A DNA stretch of 64,000 nt from Dactylosporangium sucinum (GCF_014647515.1 NZ_BMPI01000033.1:51332-115331), one strand, 5' to 3'. Counted from the first letter of the stretch, positions 52,330 to 63,577 are shown. Made by a program: numbers and translations. The notes: generated from the sequence alone by a model not told the origin.

Positions 52330-52839
52330 ATGAGTCCTCTTGCGCGTCGCGTCTACGACGCCTGTCACCTGACCGGGAGTTTCCGGTTGCGGTCCGGGCA
52401 GGTCAGCACGGAGTACTTCGACAAGTATCTGTTCGAAGGGCAGCCGGCGCTGCTGCGGGACGTGGCCGAGGCCATGGTCGGGCTGCTGCCGGAGTGTGAC
52501 GTGCTGGCCGGGATGGAGATGGGCGGGATTCCCGTCGCCACCGTGATGTCGCAGCTGACCGGGCTGCCCACCGTGTTCGTTCGCAAGCAGGCCAAGGAGT
52601 ACGGCACCCAGAAGGCGGCCGAAGGTGGGCCCGTCGAGGGGCGGCGGGTCGTCGTCATCGAGGACGTCGTGACCACCGGTGGGGCGCTGCTGGCATCGTG
52701 CCGGCTGCTGCGGGACGCCGGGGCCCGGGTCGAGACCGTCGTCTGCGCGATCGATCGGGAGCAAGGAGGGCGGGCCAACCTTGAGGCCGAGGGGCTGCAA
52801 CTGCGGGCCGCCCTCACCCGGACCGAGCTCGAAGCATAA
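52330..52839 (+). CDS. pyrE: Orotate phosphoribosyltransferase
   Basis: Forms orotidine 5'-phosphate from orotate and PRPP in pyrimidine synthesis. The 169-residue protein has LTGSFRLRSGQVSTEYFDKYLFE for orotate binding, VFVRKQAKEYGTQ for the flexible catalytic loop, and the PRPP motif VVVIEDVVTTGGAL. The length suits the short actinobacterial form. A strong terminator follows. No other pyr gene is nearby. Confidence 0.9.
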   Translation: MSPLARRVYDACHLTGSFRLRSGQVSTEYFDKYLFEGQPALLRDVAEAMVGLLPECDVLAGMEMGGIPVATVMSQLTGLPTVFVRKQAKEYGTQKAAEGGPVEGRRVVVIEDVVTTGGALLASCRLLRDAGARVETVVCAIDREQGGRANLEAEGLQLRAALTRTELEA

Positions 52840-52843
52840 CGGC

Positions 52844-52883
52844 GAGCGCCCGGCCCGCCGACGAACAGCGGGGCCGGGCGCTC
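52844..52883. terminator. Hairpin terminator between pyrE and protease 1
   Basis: GAGCGCCCGGCCC at 52844-52856 pairs with GGGCCGGGCGCTC at 52871-52883, 13 bp without mismatch; between convergent genes. Confidence 0.85.
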
Positions 52884-52892
52884 CGGAAACTG

Positions 52893-55076
52893 TCAGGCGG
52901 AGATGTCGTTCCAGCCGGACCAGCCGTTGACGTAGTAGCGGTAGTTCGCGTGGCCGCCGGTCGTGCGGGCGTAGACCTCGGTCGTGCCCCACCGCGGGTT
53001 GAAGATCACCGACGGGTTGTCGGTGAAGCCGCTGCCCAGGTCGGTCCATGACGACCAGTCGTTGGCGTAGTAGCGGTACTGGATCGCGCCGGTCGCGGTC
53101 CGGACGTAGGCCTCGGTGCTGCCGAAGCGCGGGTTGTACAGCAGGGCCGGGTCGCTGGCCAGGGTGCCGCCGAGGTCCTTCCAGCTCGACCAGCCGTTGG
53201 CGTAGTAGATGTACGACAGCTTGCCGGCCGCGGTGCGCACGTAGACCTCGGTGGTGCCGAAGCGCGGGTTGAACAGGACCGCCGGGGTGGCGCCGTCGGC
53301 GATCGAACCGCCCTTGTCGATCCAGTCGGACCAGCCGTTCGAGTAGTACTTGTACATCAGCCGGCCGTCGGAGTTGCGCACGTATGCCTCGGTGGTGCCG
53401 AACCGCGGGTTGTAGAGCAGCGCCGGGTCACCGGCGAGCGAGCCGCCCAGGTCGACCCAGTTCGGCGACCAATGCTCGTTGGCAAAGTACCGGAACGCGA
53501 GCCGGTTCTCCGTGGTGCGGACGTAGATCTCGACGGTGCCGAACCGCGGGTTGTAGATAATTTTGGGAGATCCGGCGACGGTGATGCCTCCCAGGTCGTG
53601 CCAGGTGGACCAGCCGTAGCCGATGTCACGGTTGTAGCCGACGCCGTTGTTCTGCAGGCGGACCACCATGTTGATGTAGCCGTTGCCCGGCACCTGCACG
53701 AGCGCGGGATCGCCCTGGACCGGCATGGGCAGGTGGGACCAGTCCGTCCACCCCTGCTCGTATCTGGCGAGGCCGAGCTCGCCGTTGTTCAGCCGCGAGA
53801 AGACCTCGGTGGTTCCGGACCGCTGGTTGTAGAGCGTCGTGGGCGTCGCGGCGATCGTCGGCGGATCGGACTGGCGCACCTGGAGCAGCTTGTTCGGCGA
53901 GCCGGGGCCGAGGTTGCGCAGCTGCTTGGTCGAGCTGCTCTGGACGATGGCGTTGTGGACCTGCCCGGCGGTGTACGCCGGGTGCGCCTGCAGGATCAGC
54001 GCCGCCGCGCCGGCCACGTGCGGCGCGGCCATCGACGTGCCGTTGTAGGAGATCCAGGTCCCCTGGAAGTCGACGGAACGGATGTCCACACCGGGTGCGT
54101 AGAGGTCGACGCAGCCGCCGTAGTTGCTGAACCAGGCGCCGTTGTCGGTGGCGTCGCTCGCCCCGACGACCAGCGCCTCGGTGATCGCGCCCGGCGAGCG
54201 CAGGCAGGCGTCCTGGTAGGCGTTGCCGGCCGAGACGACCCAGAGCAGGCCCGACGCGATGGAGGCCTTGACCGCCGCCTCGAACGCCCAGTCGCGGCCG
54301 TCGGTGCCGACGCTGAAGTTCACCACCGCCGGCTTCTTCGCGTGGGTGGTCACCCACTCGGCGGCGGCGAGCGCCTCGGCGTCCTCGCCGTGGCCGTTGC
54401 AGTCGAGCATGCGGACCGACACGAGCTTGGCCTCCTTGGCCACGCCGTAGGTCCGGCTGCCGACCGTCCCGGCCACGTGGGTGCCGTGCCCGCGGCAGTC
54501 GCTGGAGTCCCCGGGGCCGTGCCCGTCCTGGCGGAAGTTCGGGCCGTAGGAGGCGCGCCCCTCGAACTCCGGGTGGTCGATCGCGATGCCGGAGTCGACG
54601 ACGTAGACGGTCACGTCGCTCGCCGTGTTCGGGTACTTGTACCGCTGGTCGAGCGACAGCGTGGGCCAGTCGAGACGGTCGAGGCCCCACGGCGCGAAGT
54701 CCTGGGTGCCCTCGTCGTGGAACCGGAGGTTGCGCTGCACGTAGTCGACCGCGGGGTCGCCGGCGAGGCGGCGGGCCTGCTCGTCGCTCAGGTGCTCGAC
54801 CGCGAAGCCGCGGATCGTCGCGCTGTACTCGTGCGTGACCGTGCCGCCGAACCGGGCCGTCAGCCCCTTCGCCCGCGCGCTCACCGCGGCCCGCGCTGCC
54901 GTGGCGTCGCCCGCCCCGGCCGCCGCGGCGTCCTTCAGCACGACGATGAAGCTGTTCGCCTCCGCGTTCGCGACCTCGCCACGGATCGCGCCCTCGGCCC
55001 ACGCGGGCAGGCCGGCGCCGAGCACGGCGGTGGTCGCGGCGAGCGTGGCCAGGCCGAGCGTCACCGCTCTGATCAT
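52893..55076 (-). CDS. Secreted subtilase (S8) with beta-propeller-like repeats 1
   Basis: A 727-residue extracellular protease. In order: signal peptide (about residues 1-27), an I9-type propeptide (NSFIVVLKDA to DYVQRN, about 42-116), the catalytic domain with D161 in VVDSGI, H197 in GHGTHVAGT, N285 in SAGNA and S348 in NGTSMAAPH, and from about 411 six or seven repeats of about 49 residues (YNPRFGTTEVYVRT...W..W.DLGG). The repeats match PLL-type seven-bladed propellers that bind sugars. Start: ATG 55076 with GGGGAGGAAAA upstream. It is close in order and sequence to the protease at 55977-58235. Confidence 0.9.
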   Translation of the reverse strand: MIRAVTLGLATLAATTAVLGAGLPAWAEGAIRGEVANAEANSFIVVLKDAAAAGAGDATAARAAVSARAKGLTARFGGTVTHEYSATIRGFAVEHLSDEQARRLAGDPAVDYVQRNLRFHDEGTQDFAPWGLDRLDWPTLSLDQRYKYPNTASDVTVYVVDSGIAIDHPEFEGRASYGPNFRQDGHGPGDSSDCRGHGTHVAGTVGSRTYGVAKEAKLVSVRMLDCNGHGEDAEALAAAEWVTTHAKKPAVVNFSVGTDGRDWAFEAAVKASIASGLLWVVSAGNAYQDACLRSPGAITEALVVGASDATDNGAWFSNYGGCVDLYAPGVDIRSVDFQGTWISYNGTSMAAPHVAGAAALILQAHPAYTAGQVHNAIVQSSSTKQLRNLGPGSPNKLLQVRQSDPPTIAATPTTLYNQRSGTTEVFSRLNNGELGLARYEQGWTDWSHLPMPVQGDPALVQVPGNGYINMVVRLQNNGVGYNRDIGYGWSTWHDLGGITVAGSPKIIYNPRFGTVEIYVRTTENRLAFRYFANEHWSPNWVDLGGSLAGDPALLYNPRFGTTEAYVRNSDGRLMYKYYSNGWSDWIDKGGSIADGATPAVLFNPRFGTTEVYVRTAAGKLSYIYYANGWSSWKDLGGTLASDPALLYNPRFGSTEAYVRTATGAIQYRYYANDWSSWTDLGSGFTDNPSVIFNPRWGTTEVYARTTGGHANYRYYVNGWSGWNDISA

Positions 55077-55187
55077 TTGGATTTTCCTCCCCGTACGGGA
55101 CCATCGGCGGCGCATGCCAGCGGCGAGGACCCAACTGCGAGAAGGCTATTGATTACCGGCCCGCCGCGGCAATCGACCGAGTGGACC

Positions 55188-55919
55188 ATGATCGGGGTTG
55201 TGGACGAGATTCTGTGGTCGATCAGCGTGCGCAACGCCGACGGGTCGGTGCGGTACGAGCGGGATCCGCACCGCGTGCTGTCGACGGCCAGCGTCGGGAA
55301 GCTGTTCCTGCTGCTGGAGGTGGCCCGGCAGATCGACGACGGGCGACTCGACCCGCGCGAGCGGCTGCGGCGCACCGAAGCGGACCGCGTCGCCGACTCG
55401 GGGCTGTGGCAGCACCTGGCCGTCGACGAGCTGTGTGTCGAGGACCTGGCGGTGCTCGTCGCGGCGGTCAGCGACAACCTTGCCACCAACGTCCTGCTGC
55501 GGAAGGTGGGGCTTGCGGCGGTACAACCGCTGCAACATTCGGCGCTCCACGACCGCGTGCGCGACGAACGGCTTCCGGAGCACGAGCCCCGGCTGTCATC
55601 CGGGAGCGCCGACGACCTGTCGCGGTTCATGCTCGGTCTGCGGCATCAGGTGTACCCCGGGAGCCGCCGCCTGCTGGCCTGGATGCGCAACAACACGGAT
55701 CTGTCGATGGTGGCGGCGGCGTTCGGCCTGGATCCGCTCGCCCACACCGGGCTGGCCAACAAGACGGGCACCGATGTCGGGGTGCGCGCCGACGTCGGCG
55801 TCACAGATGACGTCGCCTACGCGGTGATCGCCAACTTCCCGGCCGATCGCACGCACGAGGTCCTCGACCACATGCGGGCGATCGGCGCGGCCATCCGCCG
55901 GGAGCTGCCGTTCGCGTAA
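55188..55919 (+). CDS. Class A beta-lactamase-like serine hydrolase
   Basis: A 243-residue protein with SxxK in STASVGKLFLLLEV (Ser and Lys), SDN in AVSDNLATN, and KTG in ANKTGTDVGV, the three motifs of class A beta-lactamases. The region for the omega-loop Glu (ExxLN) is not clear. No signal peptide is visible at the ATG at 55188, so it may stay in the cell and act on another substrate; a missed start upstream is possible. It is enclosed between two paralogous proteases, divergent from one and convergent with the other. Confidence 0.8.
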   Translation: MIGVVDEILWSISVRNADGSVRYERDPHRVLSTASVGKLFLLLEVARQIDDGRLDPRERLRRTEADRVADSGLWQHLAVDELCVEDLAVLVAAVSDNLATNVLLRKVGLAAVQPLQHSALHDRVRDERLPEHEPRLSSGSADDLSRFMLGLRHQVYPGSRRLLAWMRNNTDLSMVAAAFGLDPLAHTGLANKTGTDVGVRADVGVTDDVAYAVIANFPADRTHEVLDHMRAIGAAIRRELPFA

Positions 55920-55924
55920 CGACC

Positions 55925-55961
55925 GCCGCCCCGGCTCCTCGCGAAGAGGCGCCGGGGCGGC
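55925..55961. terminator. Hairpin terminator
   Basis: GCCGCCCCGGC at 55925-55935 pairs with GCCGGGGCGGC at 55951-55961, with an inner CTC/GAG; between the convergent beta-lactamase-like and protease 2 genes. Confidence 0.8.
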
Positions 55962-55976
55962 AGGGGTTGTCTTGCG

Positions 55977-58235
<2,259 letters not shown>

Positions 58236-58556
58236 TTGGTGGTTTTCCTCCCCATGAGGGACCATCCCGCGGCATAACCCCGTGTTTGTGTGCGGCGGGC
58301 AATGATCCAAGTGGCATGCAGGGTATTGGTAGAAGGCCGCCCGGGCAAACCCTTCTTCCGAAACCAGTCACATTCGCTAGGGTGTTGGTCGCGCATTAAC
58401 TGGACATTTACCGCGGTAAACGACCAGTAGTTATGTGGCTACTCGAAGTCACGGCGCGGCGTTAACCCAGGCGCGGCGAAATGCCCGAACCGGGTATCGT
58501 CACAGCGAGTGTCAGACGACGTCGGACCGGTTCGGACCCGGGGAAGGTAGACGCAG
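58236..58556. promoter_or_regulatory. Divergent promoter region with 14-bp palindrome
   Basis: Lies between protease 2 and proS. TTTACCGCGGTAAA at 58407-58420 is a perfect palindrome that may be an operator for either gene. I looked for a T-box before proS and did not see its conserved AGGGTGG element. No gene in this stretch. Confidence 0.45.
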
Positions 58557-60326
58557 ATGGTCCTGAAGATGTCCTCGCTGTTCCTGCGGACGCTGCGTGA
58601 AGATCCCGCGGACGCCGAGGTGACCAGCCACCGGCTGCTGGTGCGTGCGGGCTACGTCCGCCGCGTCGCCCCGGGCATCTTCACGTTCCTGCCGCTGGGC
58701 CTGCGCGTGCTGCGCAACGTGGAGCGGGTGATCCGCGAGGAGATGGACGCGATCGGCGGCCAGGAGCTCTCGTTCCCGGCCCTCCTGCCGCGCGAGCCCT
58801 ACGAGGCGACCGGCCGCTGGACCGAGTATGGCGACAACATCTTCCGCCTGAAGGACCGCCGCCAGGGTGACTATCTGCTCGGGCCCACGCACGAGGAGAT
58901 GTTCACGCTTCAGGTCAAGGACTTCTACTCGTCCTACAAGGACCTTCCACTCACGCTCTACCAAATTCAGACGAAGTACCGCGACGAGGCGCGTCCGCGC
59001 GCCGGCATCCTGCGCGGCCGCGAGTTCGTCATGAAGGACTCGTATTCGTTCGACGTCGACGACGACGGACTGCGCGACGCCTATGCCCGGCACCGCGTCG
59101 CCTACAAGAAGATCTTCGACCGGATGGGCATCGACTACGTCATCTGCTCCGCGATGAGCGGCGCGATGGGCGGCAGCGCGTCCGAGGAGTTCCTCGCGAC
59201 CTGCGACATCGGCGAGGACACGTTCGTGCGCTGCGTCAACGGTGACTACGCGGCCAACGTCGAGGCGGTCACCACGCCCGCGCCCGCCGCGCTGCCGATC
59301 GCGGGCCAGCCCGCGGCCAAGGTCGCCGACACGCCGGACACCCCGACCATCGAGACGCTGGTCGACCTGTTCAACGCGCGCGAGGACCTGCGCCGCGACG
59401 ACCGGGCCTGGACCGCGGCCGACACGCTGAAGAACGTGATGCTCATGCTCACGCTGCCCGACGGCAAGCGCGAGCCGCTCGCCGTCGGCGTGCCCGGCGA
59501 CCGCGAGGTCGACCTGCGCCGGGTGGAGGCCGTGGTGGCGCCGGCCGAGGTGCAGCCGATGACCGAGGCGGAGTTCGCCCAGCACCCGGCGCTTGTCCGC
59601 GGGTATATCGGGCCCGGCGTCCTCGGCGAGAAGGCCTCCTCCGGCATCCGTTACCTGGTCGACCCCCGCGTGGTCGAGGGCACGAGCTGGATCACCGGCG
59701 CCGACGAGCCCGGCCGGCACGTTATGCACCTCGTCGCCGGCCGCGACTTCACGCCCGACGGCACGATCGAGGCGGTGCGCATCCAGGACGGCGACGTCTG
59801 CCCGGTCGACGGCGGCCCGCTGGAGCTGGCCCGCGGCATCGAGATCGGCCACATCTTCCAGCTCGGCCGGAAGTATGCGAAGGCGCTCGACCTGACGGTG
59901 CTCGACCGCAACGGCAAGGCGCAGATCGTCACGATGGGCTCCTACGGCATCGGCGTCACCCGTGCGATCGCCGTGATCGCCGAGCAGACCGCCGACGACC
60001 GCGGCCTGTGCTGGCCCCGCGAGCTGGCCCCGGCCGACGTCCACGTGGTCGCCGCCGGCAAGACCGACGAGATCCGCACCGGCGCCGAGGAGCTCGCGGC
60101 GGGGCTCGAGGCGGCCGGCCTGACGGTCATCCTCGACGACCGCAAGGAAGTCTCGCCGGGCGTCAAGTTCAACGACTCCGAGCTGCTCGGCGTCCCGACC
60201 ATCGTGGTCGTGGGCAAGCGCCTGGCCGACGGCATGGTGGAGATCCGCGACCGCAAGTCGGGCGAGAAGGAGGAGATCGCCCTCGACCAGGCGGTTTCCC
60301 GGGTCCGGGCGTCGATCGGTCACTGA
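58557..60326 (+). CDS. proS: Prolyl-tRNA synthetase
   Basis: Charges tRNA-Pro. The 589-residue enzyme is the bacterial type with the class II core (motif 1 near LPLGLRVLRNVERVIREEMD, motif 2 TKYRDEARPRAGILRGREFVMKDSYSF, motif 3 GIGVTRAIAVI), an editing insertion (about residues 225-400, including IETLVDLFN and EKASSGIRYLVDPRV), and the anticodon-binding domain (PADVHVVAAGKTDEI). The ATG at 58557 follows GGGGAAGG. A terminator follows. Confidence 0.96.
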   Translation: MVLKMSSLFLRTLREDPADAEVTSHRLLVRAGYVRRVAPGIFTFLPLGLRVLRNVERVIREEMDAIGGQELSFPALLPREPYEATGRWTEYGDNIFRLKDRRQGDYLLGPTHEEMFTLQVKDFYSSYKDLPLTLYQIQTKYRDEARPRAGILRGREFVMKDSYSFDVDDDGLRDAYARHRVAYKKIFDRMGIDYVICSAMSGAMGGSASEEFLATCDIGEDTFVRCVNGDYAANVEAVTTPAPAALPIAGQPAAKVADTPDTPTIETLVDLFNAREDLRRDDRAWTAADTLKNVMLMLTLPDGKREPLAVGVPGDREVDLRRVEAVVAPAEVQPMTEAEFAQHPALVRGYIGPGVLGEKASSGIRYLVDPRVVEGTSWITGADEPGRHVMHLVAGRDFTPDGTIEAVRIQDGDVCPVDGGPLELARGIEIGHIFQLGRKYAKALDLTVLDRNGKAQIVTMGSYGIGVTRAIAVIAEQTADDRGLCWPRELAPADVHVVAAGKTDEIRTGAEELAAGLEAAGLTVILDDRKEVSPGVKFNDSELLGVPTIVVVGKRLADGMVEIRDRKSGEKEEIALDQAVSRVRASIGH

Positions 60327-60339
60327 CCGTGTTGAGGTA

Positions 60340-60375
60340 GCCCGAACGGACGTGTGTTCACTCGTCCGTTCGGGC
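60340..60375 (+). terminator. proS terminator
   Basis: GCCCGAACGGACG at 60340-60352 pairs exactly with CGTCCGTTCGGGC at 60363-60375, 13 bases after the stop. Confidence 0.85.
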
Positions 60376-60446
60376 GGAACTATCCGCGCAAATCGCTCGC
60401 GCGTTTGACTCGGGCCCCGAGCCCGTGGATACCGTCGGTCACGGCC

Positions 60447-61034
60447 ATGCCGCCGACGAAGGGTGCTGGGATTTTGTCCGGCAAGCATTCCGCCAAGGGG
60501 CGCCGACTGTTCGTCCCATTGATCGCGGGCATCGTCGCGACCATCGCGCTGGTCGGCGGAGCGGTGGCAACCGTCAATCTCCGTCCGACGCCGAAGTCGG
60601 CCGCCGCCGGAGATCTCATCGAGGTCAGTCGCAGCCCCGAGGCGCGCGCCGACCGGGACGACCGCCCGAGCCCGAGCGCGGCCGCCTCGTCGCCGCAGGT
60701 CACGCGCTCGCCGGAGGCCACGGCGTCGCCGTCGAAGAAGACCTCGGCCGGGCCCACCGGCACCTGCAAGGCGTCGTATTATGCGACTGGATCGAAAACA
60801 GCAAATGGCGAGAAGTTTGATCCCGACGGGCTGACGGCCGCCCACAAGACGCTGCCGTTCAACACGAAGGTGCGGGTCACCAACCTGGCCAACGGGAAAT
60901 CCGTCGTCGTGCGGATCAACGATCGGGGACCGTTCGTGACCGGACGGTGCCTGGATCTGGCCCGAGGGGCATTTGTTCAGGTCGCATCGGTCAGTGCCGG
61001 TGTGATCAACGCTCGGTACGAGGTACTCAAGTAA
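60447..61034 (+). CDS. RlpA-like double-psi beta-barrel secreted protein
   Basis: A 195-residue protein with an N-terminal signal anchor (about residues 19-42), a Ser/Pro/Arg-rich linker and a C-terminal DPBB domain (GTCKASYYATGSKTANGEKFDPDGLTAAHKTLPFNTKVRVTNL to NDRGPF...LDLARGAF). In Gram-negatives RlpA is a glycan-cleaving protein; actinobacterial versions are wall-acting by inference. The Asp and His of the RlpA active site (D in INDRGP, H in AAHKTLP) are present. ATG 60447 is the likeliest start; a frame back to 60354 crosses the proS terminator. Confidence 0.8.
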   Translation: MPPTKGAGILSGKHSAKGRRLFVPLIAGIVATIALVGGAVATVNLRPTPKSAAAGDLIEVSRSPEARADRDDRPSPSAAASSPQVTRSPEATASPSKKTSAGPTGTCKASYYATGSKTANGEKFDPDGLTAAHKTLPFNTKVRVTNLANGKSVVVRINDRGPFVTGRCLDLARGAFVQVASVSAGVINARYEVLK

Positions 61035-61082
61035 CCCCAGACCCGGCCGTTTGTTTGAGCGGTTCGGCGCCTGGTTGGTGGC

Positions 61083-62456
61083 ATGCTGTTGGCCGGAACT
61101 ATGAAACGTCAGCTGCTTCCCGAGGCCCGCGCCGGAGTCGGCGCGGCCTTCGTGCTGCTCTGCCTCGTGCTGGCGGCCGAGGTGGCCGACGGCACCGAGG
61201 CGAACTACATCGGGCTCGCCGCCGCGGCGCCGTTCCTGGCCGCGGCGTTCTGCTCCTGGCCCGAGGTGCTCGCCGTCGGCAGCGCCGCGTCGCTGCTGGC
61301 CTTCGTGTTCTCCTCGATCGAGCTCATGCACAGCCGCGACCGGGCGCTGGTGCTGCTGCTGAACCTCGGCGCCGTGCTGGTGGCGAGCGGCATCGCCTGT
61401 GCGGTCGGGGCGATCCGGCAGCGGCAGATCGCGCGATACGCCGAGCTGTCACGCCTGGCCTCCGTGGCCCAGGGCGCGGTGCTCCGGCCGCTGGGGCCGC
61501 AGCTGGGTCCGCTGACAATCGCCGCGCGGTATATCTCGGCGAGCGCCGCGGCCGACATCGGCGGCGACCTCTACGAGGCGGTCGAGACGCCCTACGGCGT
61601 CCGGATGATCATCGGTGACGTGCGGGGCAAGGGCCTCGACGCGGTCCGGCTGGCCAGCATCGTCCTCGGCTCGTACCGTCACGTGGCGTTCGAACGGGCC
61701 GACCTGCGCGCGATCGTGGCCGACCTCGACCGGGCGGTCGCCCGGTCGGTCGGCGACGAGGACTTCGTGACGGCGGCGCTGATCGAGGAGCGCGGCGGCA
61801 CGCTGACGATCGTCAACTGCGGCCATCCGGCGCCGCTGCTGCTGCGCCGCGGGCGGCTCGGCCACGAGGCGCTGCAGACCTTCGGCGGCTCCGGCTTCCT
61901 GCAGGACTACCCGCTGGAGCAGTACGTCCGCGACTCGAAGATCGACACCCTGTACGAGGGCACGACCGCGATCCAGAGCCTCGACCTGGTCTTCCGCAAG
62001 ATCGTGAAGGACCAGGGCAAGGCGCTGCTGGTCGTCGCCGGCGAGATCCAGCAGTTCCTGGAGGCCGAGGGCGGCAACGGGCAGCTCAAGCTGGAGCGGG
62101 TGGCGCTCGGCAAGGCACTGACCGAGGCGCAGCAGATCCTGGGCATCTTCACCGGCTGGCTCGGCGAGGCCCAGGGCGGCGACCCGGAGGCGGTCTACAA
62201 GGTCGGCCTGAACAGCCGCCGGTTCCTGCTCGCGCTGGGCGACATCGTGGTGGGCTGGCTGCTGCAGCGCCAGGCCGAGGTGGCCCTGAAGGCCCTGGCC
62301 GGCGAGGTCTCCGCCGCCGACAAGTCCTTCTACGAGGGCAAGGTCGCGGCCGCCAAGTTCTTCGCGCACGAGATCCTCCCGCGCGTGGGCGCCGACCGCC
62401 GCATCGTCGAGTCGACCACGCTGGACGCGATGCAGCTCTCGGAGGACGCCTTCTAG
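61083..62456 (+). CDS. SpoIIE phosphatase-acyl-CoA dehydrogenase chimera
   Basis: A 457-residue open frame of two unrelated parts. Residues 1-260: four membrane helices, then the start of a SpoIIE (PP2C-like) phosphatase (GGDLYEAVETPYGVRMIIGDVRGKGLDAVRLAS, ALIEERGGTLTIVNCGHPAPLLL). From about residue 261: the C-terminal part of an acyl-CoA dehydrogenase (EALQTFGGSGFLQDYPLEQY, KIDTLYEGTTAIQ with the catalytic Glu, then the extra C-terminal helical domain to the end). The last 70-100 residues of SpoIIE, including the pGD...TDG strand, and the FAD-binding first half of the dehydrogenase are both missing. Start 61083 or 61101. Confidence 0.85.
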   Translation: MLLAGTMKRQLLPEARAGVGAAFVLLCLVLAAEVADGTEANYIGLAAAAPFLAAAFCSWPEVLAVGSAASLLAFVFSSIELMHSRDRALVLLLNLGAVLVASGIACAVGAIRQRQIARYAELSRLASVAQGAVLRPLGPQLGPLTIAARYISASAAADIGGDLYEAVETPYGVRMIIGDVRGKGLDAVRLASIVLGSYRHVAFERADLRAIVADLDRAVARSVGDEDFVTAALIEERGGTLTIVNCGHPAPLLLRRGRLGHEALQTFGGSGFLQDYPLEQYVRDSKIDTLYEGTTAIQSLDLVFRKIVKDQGKALLVVAGEIQQFLEAEGGNGQLKLERVALGKALTEAQQILGIFTGWLGEAQGGDPEAVYKVGLNSRRFLLALGDIVVGWLLQRQAEVALKALAGEVSAADKSFYEGKVAAAKFFAHEILPRVGADRRIVESTTLDAMQLSEDAF

Positions 62457-62471
62457 GCCGCACCGCAGACC

Positions 62472-62508
62472 AAATAGGGGGAGGGCAACGGCGCCCTCCC
62501 CCTATTTT
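62472..62508 (+). terminator. Intrinsic terminator
   Basis: AAATAGGGGGAGGGC at 62472-62486 pairs with GCCCTCCCCCTATTT at 62493-62507, followed by TTCA; it closes the chimeric gene. Confidence 0.85.
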
Positions 62509-62775
62509 CATGTCCCGGCTCGATCGAGTTGAGAAAACTGCTGGAATCGGCGTTCCGCTGTTTGGGTCAACCCTGTACCTTGTCGTTGCCTGAGAGCGGG
62601 CCGGTTTGCCTGCGCACCCCTGCGTGATTGCCGATCTCCGGCAATTTCACAATACTCCGGCCAGGTGATGGGACGGTGCCATGAGTCTTGAGCGAGTGCT
62701 GGAGCTGCCCGTCCTGCGCGTACTTCGGGACACGACGGCCACCGCCAAGGCCATTGTGTTCGTCCCGAGGTCGGC

Positions 62776-63097
62776 GTGCGTGTCGTCATGGAAGACGACA
62801 TCGAGCCGATGATTCCGTACTACCGTGAGGGCGGAGGTCGATATCGAGTTCGCCAACTCAAGGTCACGGTGCGCTTCCCCATCGGCCATGAACCGCAGCG
62901 TGTGTACGGCTCCGTCTGGCACACGAACCGAAAGGCGCAGCAGGGAAATCATATCGGCAAGCTCGACTATGAGCGGCGTCCCGACCATGATTCTGGGGTC
63001 GTGGACTACATCGTGGTAGTCCGGAAGCCTCGCTGTTTGTCTCCGACCGAACGCAAAATGGGAACCCATTCGCGCGGGAGCCGCGGGTCTTTTCCGG
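62776..63097 (+). other. Possible remnant gene, unknown
   Basis: The frame from GTG 62776 reads like protein (VVMEDDIEPMIPYYREGGGRYRV, YGSVWHTNRKAQQGN, VVDYIVVVRKP) but has no stop until it has run through the opposite-strand phosphatase gene. The region before it (from ATG 62681: MSLERVLELPVLRVLRD) is in another frame. This could be one gene broken by a frameshift near 62770 and truncated at its 3' end, or noise. Between 62509 and 62680 I see nothing. Confidence 0.35.
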
Positions 63098-63577
63098 CTA
63101 GCCGCGGCCGGTGTGCTGGGCGGCGAGGCGGGCGTTCTCCAGATCGCGCCACGTGCCCTCGAAGCGGTGCACCGCGATGCCCGACGTCGCCAGGCCCGTG
63201 TCCGGGAGGGCGTCCGGGGCCAGCAGGTCCGACAGGATCGACAACGTCGGGTTGTGGCCGATCACCAGGAGCGTCGCCACGTCGGCGTCGGTCTGCTGGA
63301 TCAGGTCCAAGGTGTCCGGAGCCGGGCCGTGGTAGATGCGCTGCTCGTACACCACCGGGACCGAGTCGACCGCCAACTCCTGCAGCGTCTCGCGGGTGCG
63401 GACCGCGGTCGAGCAGAGGACCAGGTCCGGGGCGAGGCCCGCGCCGCGGAGCCAGCCGCCGGCCGCGGCGGCGTCCCGGTGGCCCCGCGCGCTGAGTGGG
63501 CGCTCGATGTCGGTCGCGTAGTCGTCCGGGTCGGCGGCCTTGGCGTGGCGGAGCAGGATCAGCGTGCGCTCGGTCAT
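63098..63577 (-). CDS. SixA-type histidine phosphatase
   Basis: A 159-residue phosphoglycerate-mutase-like phosphatase. The RHG-type motif is TLILLRHAKAADP (nucleophile His), and the second half has VLCSTAVRTRETLQEL and LLVIGHNPTLSIL with the partner His and Arg. In proteobacteria SixA acts on histidine-phosphotransfer proteins; the substrate here is not known. I start at ATG 63577. Stands alone. Confidence 0.85.
   Translation of the reverse strand: MTERTLILLRHAKAADPDDYATDIERPLSARGHRDAAAAGGWLRGAGLAPDLVLCSTAVRTRETLQELAVDSVPVVYEQRIYHGPAPDTLDLIQQTDADVATLLVIGHNPTLSILSDLLAPDALPDTGLATSGIAVHRFEGTWRDLENARLAAQHTGRG

Noticed and set aside
53472..55919. 815-residue plus-strand frame
   Set aside because: Its first 570 residues are the antisense of protease 1; only the end (from ATG 55188) is a real gene, the beta-lactamase-like protein.
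58236..58556. T-box leader upstream of proS
   Set aside because: The conserved T-box bulge and specifier stem could not be found.
58512..61331. 939-residue minus-strand frame over proS
   Set aside because: Antisense shadow of proS and the RlpA-like gene, with no known motif and no ribosome site.
62647..63069. Minus-strand frame of 140 residues
   Set aside because: Has no ribosome site or known motif, and the plus-strand reading of the same bases looks more protein-like.
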